Assembly: GCF_001544455.2 (NCBI RefSeq)
Contig: NZ_FCOC02000026.1
Location: 20,869 to 84,868, forward strand
Reading direction: 5' to 3'
Source of the DNA: Caballeronia sordidicola
Lineage (GTDB): Bacteria > Pseudomonadota > Gammaproteobacteria > Burkholderiales > Burkholderiaceae
Length of the DNA: 64,000 nucleotides
Position numbers and translations under genes: made by a program
Part shown: positions 32,114-42,186 of the stretch, piece by piece
Numbering within the stretch: position 1 is the first letter of the stretch
Layout: each line of letters starts with the position of its first letter
The notes under the pieces: model-generated
Database searches by the model: none
Told to the model about the DNA's origin: nothing
Seen by the model: only the letters and a program-made list of their open reading frames with translations

Positions 32114-33435
32114 CGTCTCTTCACGACCGCCACATCCAGCCCCTGATTCTCGCCGGTCTCAACGGCGAAAACTGGCACCTCGAAGACTATGTGGCGCGCG
32201 GCGGTTACGCCCAGTTGCGCCGTATTCTCGAAGAAAAAATTCCGCAGGAGCAGGTGATTGCCGACGTCAAGGCGTCGGGTCTGCGTGGACGCGGCGGTGC
32301 GGGTTTCCCGACCGGGCTGAAGTGGAGCTTCATGCCGCGTCAGTTTCCGGGGCAGAAGTACCTTGTCTGCAATTCGGACGAAGGCGAACCGGGCACGTTC
32401 AAGGATCGTGACATCCTGCGCTGGAATCCGCATGCGTTGATCGAAGGCATGGCCATTGGCGCGTACGCCATGGGCATCACGGTCGGCTACAACTATATTC
32501 ACGGCGAGATTTTCGAGGTCTACAAGATCTTCGAACAGGCGCTTGAAGAAGCGCGTGCGGCTGGGTATCTGGGCGCGAATATTCTTAGCTCGGGCTTCTC
32601 GTTCGAACTGTATGCGCACCATGGTTATGGCGCGTATATCTGCGGCGAAGAGACGGCGCTGCTCGAGTCGCTGGAAGGCAAGAAGGGTCAGCCGCGCTTC
32701 AAGCCGCCTTTCCCGGCGAGCTTCGGCGTGTACGGCAAGCCGACCACGATCAACAACACCGAAACGTTCGCAGCCGTGCCGTTCCTGTTGGCTATCGGCC
32801 CGCAGAAGTATCTGGAGATCGGCAAGCCGAACAACGGCGGCACGAAGATTTTCTCGGTTGCGGGCGACGTCAATCGTCCGGGCAACTTCGAAGTGCCGCT
32901 CGGTACTTCGTTTCAGACCTTGCTCGAACTGGCCGGCGGCGTGCGCGGCAAGTCGGTGAAGGCGGTGATTCCGGGTGGATCGTCGGCGCCGGTTGTCCCG
33001 GGCGAGCTCATGCTGGCTACCGACATGGACTACGACTCGATCGCGAAGGCCGGATCCATGCTGGGCTCGGGTGCGGTCATTGTCATGAACGAAACGCGCT
33101 GCATGGTGCGCTCGCTCTTGCGCCTGTCGTACTTCTATTACGAGGAATCGTGCGGTCAGTGCACGCCTTGCCGCGAAGGCACGGGCTGGCTGTATCGCGT
33201 GGTGCATCGGATCGAACACGGACTGGGGCGCAAGGAAGACCTGGATCTGCTGAACTCGGTCGCCGAAAACATCATGGGCCGCACCATTTGTGCGCTCGGC
33301 GACGCGGCGGCCATGCCGGTGCGCGGCATGCTGAAGCACTTCTGGGACGAATTCGAATATCACGTCGAGCACAAACATTGTCTCGTCGACGGACATGCGC
33401 ATCATGCGCACACGTCCGAAGCGCTTACCGCGTGA
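32110..33435 (+). CDS. nuoF: NADH-quinone oxidoreductase subunit F
   Basis: 441-aa 51-kDa subunit binding NADH, FMN and cluster N3. The glycine-rich NADH site is GLRGRGGAGFPTGLKWSF, the FMN region contains CNSDEGEPGTFKDRDI, and the [4Fe-4S] ligands are in ESCGQCTPCREGTGW plus the later cysteine in GRTICALGDAAA. The start overlaps nuoE by four bases, indicating translational coupling. Confidence 0.97.
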   Translation: MTSLHDRHIQPLILAGLNGENWHLEDYVARGGYAQLRRILEEKIPQEQVIADVKASGLRGRGGAGFPTGLKWSFMPRQFPGQKYLVCNSDEGEPGTFKDRDILRWNPHALIEGMAIGAYAMGITVGYNYIHGEIFEVYKIFEQALEEARAAGYLGANILSSGFSFELYAHHGYGAYICGEETALLESLEGKKGQPRFKPPFPASFGVYGKPTTINNTETFAAVPFLLAIGPQKYLEIGKPNNGGTKIFSVAGDVNRPGNFEVPLGTSFQTLLELAGGVRGKSVKAVIPGGSSAPVVPGELMLATDMDYDSIAKAGSMLGSGAVIVMNETRCMVRSLLRLSYFYYEESCGQCTPCREGTGWLYRVVHRIEHGLGRKEDLDLLNSVAENIMGRTICALGDAAAMPVRGMLKHFWDEFEYHVEHKHCLVDGHAHHAHTSEALTA

Positions 33436-33466
33436 TCAGTGATCAGGCCAAGGACCATTCCCCATC

Positions 33467-35803
33467 ATGGTTGAATTAGAAATCGACGGCAAAAGCGTAG
33501 AAGTGCCTGAAGGCAGCATGGTGATCCAGGCTGCGCATAAGGTCGATACATACATTCCTCACTTTTGCTATCACAAGAAGCTGTCGATCGCGGCGAACTG
33601 CCGGATGTGCCTGGTCGAAGTGGAAAAGATGCCCAAGGCGGTTCCCGCCTGCGCCACGCCGGTGTCGGCGGGCATGATCGTGCGCACGAAATCGGACAAG
33701 GCCGTGAAGGCGCAGCAGTCCGTCATGGAATTCCTGCTGATCAATCACCCGCTCGACTGCCCGATTTGCGATCAGGGCGGCGAATGCCAGTTGCAGGATC
33801 TGGCCGTGGGTTACGGCAAGTCGCAGTCGCGCTACAACGAAGAAAAGCGCGTGGTGTTCCATAAGAACGTGGGACCGCTGATCTCCATGGAAGAGATGAC
33901 GCGCTGCATTCATTGCACGCGTTGCGTCCGCTTTGGTCAGGAAGTGGCCGGCGTGATGGAACTCGGCATGCTGGGTCGTGGCGAGCACTCGGAAATCACG
34001 TCGTTTGTTGGCAAGACCGTGGACTCGGAACTGTCCGGCAACATGATCGACCTGTGTCCGGTCGGCGCGTTGACGAGCAAGCCGTTCCGCTACAGCGCCC
34101 GTACGTGGGAACTGTCGCGCCGCAAGTCGATCAGCCCGCACGATTCTGTCGGTGCGAATCTGGTTGTTCAGGTGAAGAACAACCGCGTGATGCGCGTTCT
34201 GCCGATGGAAAACGAGTCCATCAACGAATGCTGGATCTCGGACAAGGATCGCTTCTCGTACGAATCGCTAAACAGCGACGACCGTCTCACGCAGCCAATG
34301 CTGAAGCAAGGCGGCAAGTGGATCGAGACCGACTGGCAGACGGCGCTGGAATACGTGGCGAAGGGCATCAAGGGCATTACGGCCGACCATGGCGCGAATC
34401 AGATCGCTGCCCTGGCCACGCCGCACAGCACAGTCGAAGAACTGTATTTGCTCAAGCAGTTGGCTGAAGGCGCGGGTACGCCCAACGTCGATTTCCGCCT
34501 GCGTCAGAGCGACTTCTCCGCGCCGGTTTCGGATGGCGCGCCGTGGCTTGGCGTGAAGATCGCGGATCTGTCGAATATCGATACGGCGTTTATCGTCGGC
34601 TCGTTCCTGCGTCGCGATCATCCGTTGTTCGCGGCCCGCTTGCGGCAAGCAGCGAAGGGCGGCGCGATGCTCACGTTCCTGCACGCAACCAATGACGACT
34701 CGCTGATTCCCGCCGCGCATCGCGTGGTTGCGGCGCCTTCGGAATGGCTCGAGCACCTTGGCGGTATCGCTGTTGCGGTCTCCGAAGCGCGTGGCGTTGC
34801 TGCGCCGGAAGCGTTCGCTGGGCGTGAAGCATCGGCGGCGGCGAAGGACATTGCTGCGTCGCTGTCGGCTGGTGACAAGCGCGTGCTGCTGCTCGGCAAC
34901 AGCGCGGTTCAGCATCCGCAGTTCGCGCAGATCCTGGCTGTGTGCCAATGGATCGCGAACGAAACGGGCGCAACGCTGGGTTATCTGACGGAAGCTGCAA
35001 ACACGGTTGGCGCGCATCTTGTCGATGCATTGCCGGGCGAAGGTGGCCTCAATGCACGCGAAGCGTTCGAGCAGCCGCGCAAGGGCTACGTGCTGTTCAA
35101 CGTGGAACCGGAATTCGATACCGCCAACCCTGCTCAAGCGCTCGCCGCCTTGAAACAGGCTGAAATGGTCGTTGCGTTGTCGGCGTTCAAGCACGGCATG
35201 GACTACGCCGACGTGTTGCTGCCGATCGCTCCGTTCACGGAAACATCGGGTACGTTCGTCAACGCCGAAGGTACGGCGCAGACGTTCAACGGCGTGGTCC
35301 GTCCGCTGGGTGAAACGCGTCCGGGCTGGAAGGTGCTGCGCGTGCTTGGCAGCATCCTGGGCCTGAAGGGTTTCGAATTCGATACCGCCGAAGAAGTCCG
35401 CGACGCTGCATTGGGCAAGGGCGACCTGAGCGCGCGTCTGTCGAACAAGAGCAGCGCGGCCATCAAGCCGGTGACGAAGGCTGCATCGAATCCAGGCCGC
35501 TTCGAGCGCCTTGCCGACACGCCGATCTATCACGCCGACGCATTGTCGCGCCGCGCCGAATCGTTGCACCTGACGGCTGCCGCGCGCGATGCAAACGTGG
35601 TTGCGCTGCCGACGTCGCTGTTCGAAGAACTCGGGCTTACTAACGGCGACGCCGTGCGCGTCGCTCAAGGCGGTCTCTCGGTAACCCTGCCGGCGGTTCG
35701 CGACGCGAATCTGGCGGAAAGCGTGGTGCGTGTGTCGGCGGGAACGCCGGCCGGCGCGGCGCTCGGGGCTCTGTTCGGTGAACTGGTAGTGGAGAAGGCG
35801 TAA
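33467..35803 (+). CDS. nuoG: NADH-quinone oxidoreductase subunit G
   Basis: 778-aa 75-kDa subunit. N-terminal iron-sulfur ligands: CYHKKLSIAANCRMC for [2Fe-2S] N1b, HPLDCPICDQGGEC for N4/N5 ligands and CIHCTRCVRFG plus DLCPVGALTSK for N5/N4. The extra N7 cluster ligands of E. coli and Thermus are absent: the corresponding segment reads SISPHDSVGANL, without the CxxCxxxC pattern. The rest is the molybdopterin-oxidoreductase-like domain, inactive as an enzyme in complex I. Stop is immediately followed by the nuoH ATG. Confidence 0.96.
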   Translation: MVELEIDGKSVEVPEGSMVIQAAHKVDTYIPHFCYHKKLSIAANCRMCLVEVEKMPKAVPACATPVSAGMIVRTKSDKAVKAQQSVMEFLLINHPLDCPICDQGGECQLQDLAVGYGKSQSRYNEEKRVVFHKNVGPLISMEEMTRCIHCTRCVRFGQEVAGVMELGMLGRGEHSEITSFVGKTVDSELSGNMIDLCPVGALTSKPFRYSARTWELSRRKSISPHDSVGANLVVQVKNNRVMRVLPMENESINECWISDKDRFSYESLNSDDRLTQPMLKQGGKWIETDWQTALEYVAKGIKGITADHGANQIAALATPHSTVEELYLLKQLAEGAGTPNVDFRLRQSDFSAPVSDGAPWLGVKIADLSNIDTAFIVGSFLRRDHPLFAARLRQAAKGGAMLTFLHATNDDSLIPAAHRVVAAPSEWLEHLGGIAVAVSEARGVAAPEAFAGREASAAAKDIAASLSAGDKRVLLLGNSAVQHPQFAQILAVCQWIANETGATLGYLTEAANTVGAHLVDALPGEGGLNAREAFEQPRKGYVLFNVEPEFDTANPAQALAALKQAEMVVALSAFKHGMDYADVLLPIAPFTETSGTFVNAEGTAQTFNGVVRPLGETRPGWKVLRVLGSILGLKGFEFDTAEEVRDAALGKGDLSARLSNKSSAAIKPVTKAASNPGRFERLADTPIYHADALSRRAESLHLTAAARDANVVALPTSLFEELGLTNGDAVRVAQGGLSVTLPAVRDANLAESVVRVSAGTPAGAALGALFGELVVEKA

Positions 35804-36868
35804 ATGGGCTTGTTCGATACGATCAACGCAGGCGGGACGCAGATCCTCGGTGTCGCCTGGCCCACCGTGTGGGCGGTCATCCGCATTCTCGTGGTGTCGG
35901 TGGTGATCCTGCTGTGCGTCGCGTACCTGATTCTGTGGGAACGCAAGCTGATCGGCTGGATGCACGTGCGTCTCGGCCCGAATCGCGTGGGTCCGCTCGG
36001 GCTGTTGCAGCCGATTGCCGACGTGCTGAAGCTGCTGCTGAAGGAAGTGATTCAGCCAACGCAAGCCAGCCGCTGGATTTACCTGATCGCGCCGATCATG
36101 ACCGTGGTGCCCGCGTTCGCGGTGTGGGCGGTGATTCCGTTCCAGGCGAAAGCGGTGCTGGGCGACGTCAACGCCGGGCTGCTCTACGTAATGGCGATCT
36201 CGTCGATTGGCGTGTATGGCGTGATCCTGGCCGGCTGGGCGTCGAACTCGAAATACGCGTTCCTTGGCGCCATGCGCGCCGCGGCGCAAATGGTGTCGTA
36301 CGAAATTTCGATGGGCTTCGCGCTCGTCGTCGTGCTGATGGTCACGGGCAGCCTGAACATGTCGGCTATCGTGGTCTCGCAGGAACATGGCATCTTCGCG
36401 AACTGGGGCATCAACTTCCTGTCGTGGAACTGGCTGCCGCTTCTGCCCATGTTCGTCGTGTACTTCATCTCGGGCATTGCCGAAACAAACCGTCACCCGT
36501 TCGACGTGGTGGAAGGCGAGTCGGAAATTGTTGCGGGCCACATGATCGATTACTCGGGCATGGCGTTCGCGCTGTTCTTCCTCGCCGAGTACATCAACAT
36601 GATCGTGATCTCGGCGATTGCATCGACCTTGTTCCTTGGTGGCTGGAGCGCGCCGTTCGGTTTCCTGTCCTTCATCCCGGGCATTTTCTGGTTCGTGCTG
36701 AAGATCTTTTTCCTGCTGTCCGTATTCATCTGGGCCCGTGCGACGTTCCCGCGTTATCGCTACGACCAGATCATGCGCCTTGGCTGGAAAATCTTTCTGC
36801 CGGTGTCGGTGGTGTGGGTGGTCGTGGTCGGATTCTGGATCATGTCGCCGCTGAACATCTGGAAATAA
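35804..36868 (+). CDS. nuoH: NADH-quinone oxidoreductase subunit H
   Basis: 354-aa membrane subunit with eight or more helices, joining the peripheral arm to the membrane arm. Conserved loops: ERKLIGWMHVRLGPNRVGPLG, with acidic residues in GIAETNRHPFDVVEGESEIV that belong to the quinone/proton path. Starts directly after the nuoG stop. Confidence 0.97.
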   Translation: MGLFDTINAGGTQILGVAWPTVWAVIRILVVSVVILLCVAYLILWERKLIGWMHVRLGPNRVGPLGLLQPIADVLKLLLKEVIQPTQASRWIYLIAPIMTVVPAFAVWAVIPFQAKAVLGDVNAGLLYVMAISSIGVYGVILAGWASNSKYAFLGAMRAAAQMVSYEISMGFALVVVLMVTGSLNMSAIVVSQEHGIFANWGINFLSWNWLPLLPMFVVYFISGIAETNRHPFDVVEGESEIVAGHMIDYSGMAFALFFLAEYINMIVISAIASTLFLGGWSAPFGFLSFIPGIFWFVLKIFFLLSVFIWARATFPRYRYDQIMRLGWKIFLPVSVVWVVVVGFWIMSPLNIWK

Positions 36869-36886
36869 TGGGCGGATGAAAAAACC

Positions 36887-37375
36887 ATGAACGCATTACA
36901 GAATTTCTTCAAGACGTTTTTTCTGACCGAGTTGCTGAAAGGCCTCGCGCTGACGGGTGGTTACCTGTTCCAGCGCAAGGTGACGGTTCAGTTTCCGGAG
37001 GAGAAGACGCCGATCTCCCCGCGTTTTCGTGGCCTGCACGCATTGCGCCGATACGAAAACGGCGAAGAGCGCTGCATCGCATGCAAGTTGTGCGAAGCCG
37101 TGTGCCCGGCGCTCGCGATCACCATCGAATCGGAAACGCGCGCCGACAACACGCGCCGTACCACGCGTTATGACATCGACCTGACCAAGTGCATTTTCTG
37201 CGGGTTCTGCGAAGAAAGCTGCCCGGTCGATTCGATTGTCGAAACGCACATTCTCGAGTATCACGGCGAGAAACGCGGCGACCTGTATTTCACGAAAGAC
37301 ATGCTGCTCGCAGTGGGCGACCGTTATGAAACGGAGATTGCCGCTGCGAAGGCGGCTGACGCGCCTTATCGGTAA
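36887..37375 (+). CDS. nuoI: NADH-quinone oxidoreductase subunit I
   Basis: 162-aa TYKY subunit with two [4Fe-4S] clusters (N6a and N6b). The two ferredoxin motifs are CIACKLCEAVCP and CIFCGFCEESCP, each C-x2-C-x2-C-x3-C-P. An N-terminal amphipathic helix (FFKTFFLTELLKGLALTGGY) docks to NuoH. Length standard. Confidence 0.97.
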   Translation: MNALQNFFKTFFLTELLKGLALTGGYLFQRKVTVQFPEEKTPISPRFRGLHALRRYENGEERCIACKLCEAVCPALAITIESETRADNTRRTTRYDIDLTKCIFCGFCEESCPVDSIVETHILEYHGEKRGDLYFTKDMLLAVGDRYETEIAAAKAADAPYR

Positions 37376-37536
37376 AGCGAAGCGGGGCGCATGAGTCATC
37401 GCGCCTTTTGCTGTTCCTGCATTTGAATTGACCTGCTGTTCCGGCCCGCGCGCCATGGTTGTAAGTTGCGTCCTTCAAACGATGCGACACGGCGCGCTTG
37501 TGTCAAAACACAAAGCCTAACGATGAACCGGTAATC

Positions 37537-38238
37537 ATGGAATTCACGACCGTACTGTTTTACATCTTCGCGCTACTGCTGGTTGTTTCGGCGCTGAAGG
37601 TGATCACTTCGCGCAATCCTGTGTCATCCGCGCTGTTCCTCGTGCTCGCGTTCTTCAACGCGGCCGCGATCTGGATGCTGCTCGAAGCCGAATTCCTCGC
37701 CATTCTGCTGGTTCTCGTCTATGTCGGCGCGGTCATGGTGCTGTTCCTCTTCGTGGTGATGATGCTCGACATCAACCTCGACGTGCTGCACCGGGACTTC
37801 AAGCGATTCGTGCCCATAGCCAGTATCGTGGGCGCGATCATCATTATCGAAACGGCCCTGATCCTGTGGCACGGCTACGGCGCGACGGTGACGCCGGTAC
37901 ACGACGCCATGCTGGTCAACGGCGTGGGCGCAGGCGTGGGTCCGAACGAAGTGATGTCGAACTCGCACCTGATCGGCAAGGTGATCTACACCGACTACAT
38001 CTTCGCGTTTGAAATCGCAGGCCTGATCCTGCTGGTCGCGATCATCGCAGCAATCTCGCTGACCATTCGCGAGAAGAAGGACAACAAGCGCCAGAGCGTG
38101 AGCGACCAAGTCAAGGTGCGAGCCAAGGATCGTGTGCGGATTGTGAAGATGAAGTCCGAACAGGAAGCGCCGGATGCCACGACCAACCCGCCCGTTACCG
38201 GCAATGCCGGCGCCGGCACGGTCGACAACAAAGGCTGA
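37537..38238 (+). CDS. nuoJ: NADH-quinone oxidoreductase subunit J
   Basis: 233-aa antiporter-arm subunit with five helices. The conserved third helix contains VLVYVGAVMVLFLFVVMMLDI with its pi-bulge. A hydrophilic C-terminal tail of about 45 residues follows the last helix, longer than in E. coli. The ATG at 37537 is taken instead of an in-frame ATG at 37498, since MEFTTVLFYIFAL is the usual start. A 160-base gap precedes it. Confidence 0.95.
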   Translation: MEFTTVLFYIFALLLVVSALKVITSRNPVSSALFLVLAFFNAAAIWMLLEAEFLAILLVLVYVGAVMVLFLFVVMMLDINLDVLHRDFKRFVPIASIVGAIIIIETALILWHGYGATVTPVHDAMLVNGVGAGVGPNEVMSNSHLIGKVIYTDYIFAFEIAGLILLVAIIAAISLTIREKKDNKRQSVSDQVKVRAKDRVRIVKMKSEQEAPDATTNPPVTGNAGAGTVDNKG

Positions 38239-38252
38239 GGAGAAAAACAATC

Positions 38253-38558
38253 ATGTTGAGTCTTGCCCATTACCTCGTGCTCGGCGCGATCCTGTTCGCG
38301 ATCAGCATTGTCGGCATTTTCCTGAACCGGCGTAACGTGATCATCATCCTGATGGCGATCGAACTGATGCTGCTGGCGGTGAATACCAACTTCGTCGCGT
38401 TCTCGCACTATCTTGGCGACATCCACGGCCAGATTTTCGTGTTCTTCGTGCTGACCGTCGCGGCAGCCGAGGCGGCCATCGGTCTCGCCATTCTGGTCAC
38501 GTTGTTCCGCAGTCTCGACACGATCAACGTCGAAGATCTCGATCAGCTCAAAGGTTAA
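38253..38558 (+). CDS. nuoK: NADH-quinone oxidoreductase subunit K
   Basis: 101-aa subunit with three helices and the two essential membrane glutamates, in IELMLLAVN (near residue 36) and AAEAAIGLAI (near residue 72). GAGGAG-type ribosome site upstream. Related to MrpC of antiporters. Confidence 0.97.
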   Translation: MLSLAHYLVLGAILFAISIVGIFLNRRNVIIILMAIELMLLAVNTNFVAFSHYLGDIHGQIFVFFVLTVAAAEAAIGLAILVTLFRSLDTINVEDLDQLKG

Positions 38559-38575
38559 TTTCAGGCAAGACAGAT

Positions 38576-40654
38576 ATGTCCACGACACTCAATGAAAACC
38601 TTCTGCTTGCGATCCCGCTGGCGCCGCTTGCCGGTTCGCTGATAGCGGGGCTGTTCGGCTGGAAGATCGGCCGCCGCGGCTCGCACAGCATCACCATTCT
38701 CGGTGTGGCGATCTCGCTGGTGCTTTCGTGTTTCGTCTTCCTCGACGTCATGAACGGCGCGAGCTTCAACGCGACCATCTACGAATGGATGACGGTCGGC
38801 CCGCTCAAGATGGAGATCGGCTTCCTGGTCGATTCGCTGACCGCGATGATGATGGTGATCGTCACCTTCGTCTCGCTGATGGTGCACATCTACACGATCG
38901 GCTACATGGCCGACGAAGAAACGGGCTACGAGCGCTTCTTCTCGTACATCTCGCTCTTCACGTTCTCCATGCTGATGCTCGTCATGAGCAACAACTTCCT
39001 GCAGTTGTTCTTCGGCTGGGAAGCGGTGGGTCTCGTGTCGTATCTGCTGATCGGTTTCTACTTCACGCGTCCGACAGCCATCTACGCGAACATGAAGGCG
39101 TTCCTGGTCAACCGCGTGGGCGACTTTGGCTTCCTGCTTGGCATTGGCTTGTTGCTGGCGTTTGCCGGATCGCTGAATTACGGCGATGTCTTCGCGCATC
39201 GCACGGAACTGGCCGGCATGACATTCCCCGGTACCGACTGGGGCCTGCTGACGGTCGCGTGTATCTGCCTGTTCATTGGCGCGATGGGTAAGTCGGCGCA
39301 ATTCCCGCTGCACGTGTGGCTGCCCGATTCCATGGAAGGCCCGACGCCGATTTCTGCACTGATTCACGCGGCGACCATGGTGACGGCCGGTATCTTCATG
39401 GTCACGCGCATGTCGCCGCTGTTCGAATTGTCGGATTCGGCGCTGTCGTTCGTCACGGTGATCGGGGCAATCACGGCCTTGTTCATGGGCTTCCTTGGCG
39501 TGGTGCAGAACGACATCAAGCGTGTGGTGGCTTATTCCACGCTGTCGCAGCTCGGCTACATGACGGTCGCGCTTGGCGTGTCGGCTTATCCGGTTGCGGT
39601 GTTCCACCTTGCAACGCACGCGTTCTTCAAGGCACTGCTGTTCCTTGGCGCGGGTTCGGTGATCATCGGCATGCATCACGACCAGGACATGCGCAACATG
39701 GGCGGCCTGCGCAAATACATGCCAATCACGTGGATCACTTCACTGCTCGGTTCACTGGCCTTGATCGGTACGCCGTTCTTCTCGGGCTTCTATTCAAAAG
39801 ATTCGATCATCGACGCGGTGAAGCTTTCGCATCTGCCGGGTTCGGGTTTCGCGTACTTCGCCGTGGTTGCAAGCGTGTTCGTTACCGCGCTCTATTCGTT
39901 CCGTATGTACTTCATGGTTTTCCATGGCAAGGAGCGTTTCCGCGGTCCGAAGCATCCGGAAAGCCCGATGGCGATCGAAGCCGCAGCGCATGCGCACGAT
40001 TCGCATGGTCATGATTCGCACGGCCACGACGATCATGGTCATGGTCATGGCCCGCACGTGCCGCACGAAACACCTTGGGTAATCACGCTGCCGCTGATCC
40101 TGTTGGCGATTCCGTCGGTGATCATTGGCGCGCTGGCGATCGGTCCCATGTTGTTCGGCGATTTCTTTGCTCACGGCGTTGTGTTCGACCGCGTGATTTT
40201 TATCGGCGAGAACCATCCGGCGCTGCACGAAATGGCCGAGGAATTCCACGGCTGGTTCGCAATGGGCCTTCATTCGGTCGCGGGTCTGCCGGTATGGCTC
40301 GCACTCGCGGGCGTGGTGGTGTCGTGGTTCCTGTATCTCAAGCGGACGGATCTGCCGGGCGTGATCAAGCAACGCTTCCTGCCGATCTACAACTTGCTCG
40401 ATAACAAGTACTACCTCGACAAGATCAACGATGTCGTATTTGCAAAGGGTGCGGTCGCCATTGGCCGCGGACTCTGGAAAGAGGGCGATGTCGCCGTTAT
40501 CGACGGTATCGTCAACGGTCTCGCGAAGTTCGTCGGCTGGTTTGCCGGTGTGATTCGCTTCCTTCAATCCGGTTACATCTATCACTACGCGTTCGCCATG
40601 ATCATTGGCATGTTGGGGCTCTTGACCCTGTTTGTAACGCTCGGCGGCAAATAA
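38576..40654 (+). CDS. nuoL: NADH-quinone oxidoreductase subunit L, with histidine-rich loop
   Basis: 692-aa proton-pumping subunit of the Mrp-antiporter type, with 14-16 membrane helices and the long lateral helix at the C-terminus. Conserved elements include FFGWEAVGLVSYLLIGFY with the functional Glu, and HAATMVTAGIFMV. Residues 472-497 are an unusual loop with 11 histidines among Asp, Gly and Ser, between two membrane segments. Such His/Asp-rich insertions can bind divalent metals, but no role in complex I is established. Confidence 0.95.
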   Translation: MSTTLNENLLLAIPLAPLAGSLIAGLFGWKIGRRGSHSITILGVAISLVLSCFVFLDVMNGASFNATIYEWMTVGPLKMEIGFLVDSLTAMMMVIVTFVSLMVHIYTIGYMADEETGYERFFSYISLFTFSMLMLVMSNNFLQLFFGWEAVGLVSYLLIGFYFTRPTAIYANMKAFLVNRVGDFGFLLGIGLLLAFAGSLNYGDVFAHRTELAGMTFPGTDWGLLTVACICLFIGAMGKSAQFPLHVWLPDSMEGPTPISALIHAATMVTAGIFMVTRMSPLFELSDSALSFVTVIGAITALFMGFLGVVQNDIKRVVAYSTLSQLGYMTVALGVSAYPVAVFHLATHAFFKALLFLGAGSVIIGMHHDQDMRNMGGLRKYMPITWITSLLGSLALIGTPFFSGFYSKDSIIDAVKLSHLPGSGFAYFAVVASVFVTALYSFRMYFMVFHGKERFRGPKHPESPMAIEAAAHAHDSHGHDSHGHDDHGHGHGPHVPHETPWVITLPLILLAIPSVIIGALAIGPMLFGDFFAHGVVFDRVIFIGENHPALHEMAEEFHGWFAMGLHSVAGLPVWLALAGVVVSWFLYLKRTDLPGVIKQRFLPIYNLLDNKYYLDKINDVVFAKGAVAIGRGLWKEGDVAVIDGIVNGLAKFVGWFAGVIRFLQSGYIYHYAFAMIIGMLGLLTLFVTLGGK

Positions 40655-40671
40655 GGCGGGGACACCTATCT

Positions 40672-42162
40672 ATGCACTCTTTTCCAATTCTCAGTCTCGC
40701 GATCTGGTTACCGATCATTGTCGGTATCCTTGTACTGGCGGTAGGCAACGACAACAATCCGGCGCCGGCGCGCTGGCTTGCGCTGATTGGCTCGATTCTC
40801 GGGCTGGTCGTCACGATTCCCTTGATTACGGGCTTCGACAATTCAACGGCTGCGCTGCAGTTCGAAGAGAACGTAAGCTGGATCGAACGTTTCAACATCT
40901 CGTATCACCTGGGTGTCGACGGTCTTTCAATGTGGTTTGTGGTCCTGACCGCGTTGATCACCGTGATCACGGTGATTTCGGCGTGGGAAGTCATCACGGT
41001 GCGCGTGTCGCAATACCTGGCTGCGTTCCTGATCCTGTCGGGCCTCATGATCGGCGTGTTCTCGACCGCCGACGGCATGTTGTTTTACGTATTCTTCGAA
41101 GCCACGCTGATCCCGATGTACATCATCATCGGCGTGTGGGGCGGGGCGAATCGCGTCTACGCAGCGTTCAAGTTCTTCCTGTACACGCTGATGGGCTCGC
41201 TGCTCATGCTGATCGCGTTGTTGTACCTGTACACACAGACGCACACGTTCGATATCGCCACGTGGCAGGCATTGAAGATCGGTTTCACGCCGCAGATATT
41301 GTTGTTCATTGCGTTCTTCATGGCGTTTGCCGTGAAGGTGCCGATGTGGCCGGTCCACACGTGGTTGCCTGACGCCCACGTGGAAGCGCCGACGGGCGGC
41401 TCGGTCGTGCTGGCCGCGATCATGCTGAAGCTCGGCGCTTACGGTTTCATTCGCTTCTCGCTGCCGATTGCGCCGGATGCCAGCCATTTCCTGGCGCCGG
41501 TGGTGATCACGCTGTCGCTGATTGCGGTGATCTACATCGGTTTCGTGGCGCTGGTGCAGGAAGACATGAAGAAGCTGGTGGCGTATTCGTCGATTGCGCA
41601 CATGGGCTTCGTCACGCTCGGTTTCTTCATCTTCAATACGCTTGGCATGGAAGGCGCGATCATCCAGATGATCTCGCACGGCTTTGTCTCGGGCGCGATG
41701 TTCCTGTGTATCGGCGTGCTGTATGACCGCATGCACTCGCGCCGGATCTCGGACTACGGCGGCGTGGTGAACGTCATGCCGAAGTTCGCGGCGTTCGCCA
41801 TGCTGTTCGCCATGGCCAATTGCGGCTTGCCGGGTACTTCCGGGTTCGTCGGTGAATTCATGGTGATTCTGGCGGCTGTGAAGTTCAACTTCTGGATCGG
41901 TTTCCTCGCAACGTTCACGCTGGTTCTCGGCGCGGCCTACACGCTCTGGATGTACAAGCGCGTGCACTTCGGCGCGGTGGCCAACGACCATGTCGCGAAG
42001 CTGAAAGACATCAACAAGCGCGAATTCTTCATGCTGGCCGTGCTTGCTGTATTTACGCTGTACATGGGCCTGTACCCGAAGCCTTTCACCGATGTGATGC
42101 ACGCATCTGTGGAAAATCTCCTCTCCCACGTCGCGCAGTCGAAACTGCCGCTGGCCCAGTAA
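40672..42162 (+). CDS. nuoM: NADH-quinone oxidoreductase subunit M
   Basis: 496-aa antiporter-like proton-pumping subunit with about 14 helices. Diagnostic segments are FYVFFEATLIPMYIIIGVWG with the essential Glu near residue 144, and the KVPMWPVHTWLPDAHVEAP loop. Length matches the family. 17 bases after nuoL. Confidence 0.97.
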   Translation: MHSFPILSLAIWLPIIVGILVLAVGNDNNPAPARWLALIGSILGLVVTIPLITGFDNSTAALQFEENVSWIERFNISYHLGVDGLSMWFVVLTALITVITVISAWEVITVRVSQYLAAFLILSGLMIGVFSTADGMLFYVFFEATLIPMYIIIGVWGGANRVYAAFKFFLYTLMGSLLMLIALLYLYTQTHTFDIATWQALKIGFTPQILLFIAFFMAFAVKVPMWPVHTWLPDAHVEAPTGGSVVLAAIMLKLGAYGFIRFSLPIAPDASHFLAPVVITLSLIAVIYIGFVALVQEDMKKLVAYSSIAHMGFVTLGFFIFNTLGMEGAIIQMISHGFVSGAMFLCIGVLYDRMHSRRISDYGGVVNVMPKFAAFAMLFAMANCGLPGTSGFVGEFMVILAAVKFNFWIGFLATFTLVLGAAYTLWMYKRVHFGAVANDHVAKLKDINKREFFMLAVLAVFTLYMGLYPKPFTDVMHASVENLLSHVAQSKLPLAQ

Positions 42163-42186
42163 CGCGTGCGGAGGAAATAAAAGATC

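Noticed and set aside
34268..36541. Open frame of 757 codons on the minus strand
   Set aside because: It lies entirely antisense to nuoG and nuoH, is rich in Arg and His with no family resemblance, and results from codon bias in high-GC DNA.
39984..40070. Tandem DNA repeat or CRISPR-like array in nuoL
   Set aside because: The repeated CAT/CAC/GGT triplets are coding for the His/Gly/Asp loop in frame; units are irregular and have no spacers.
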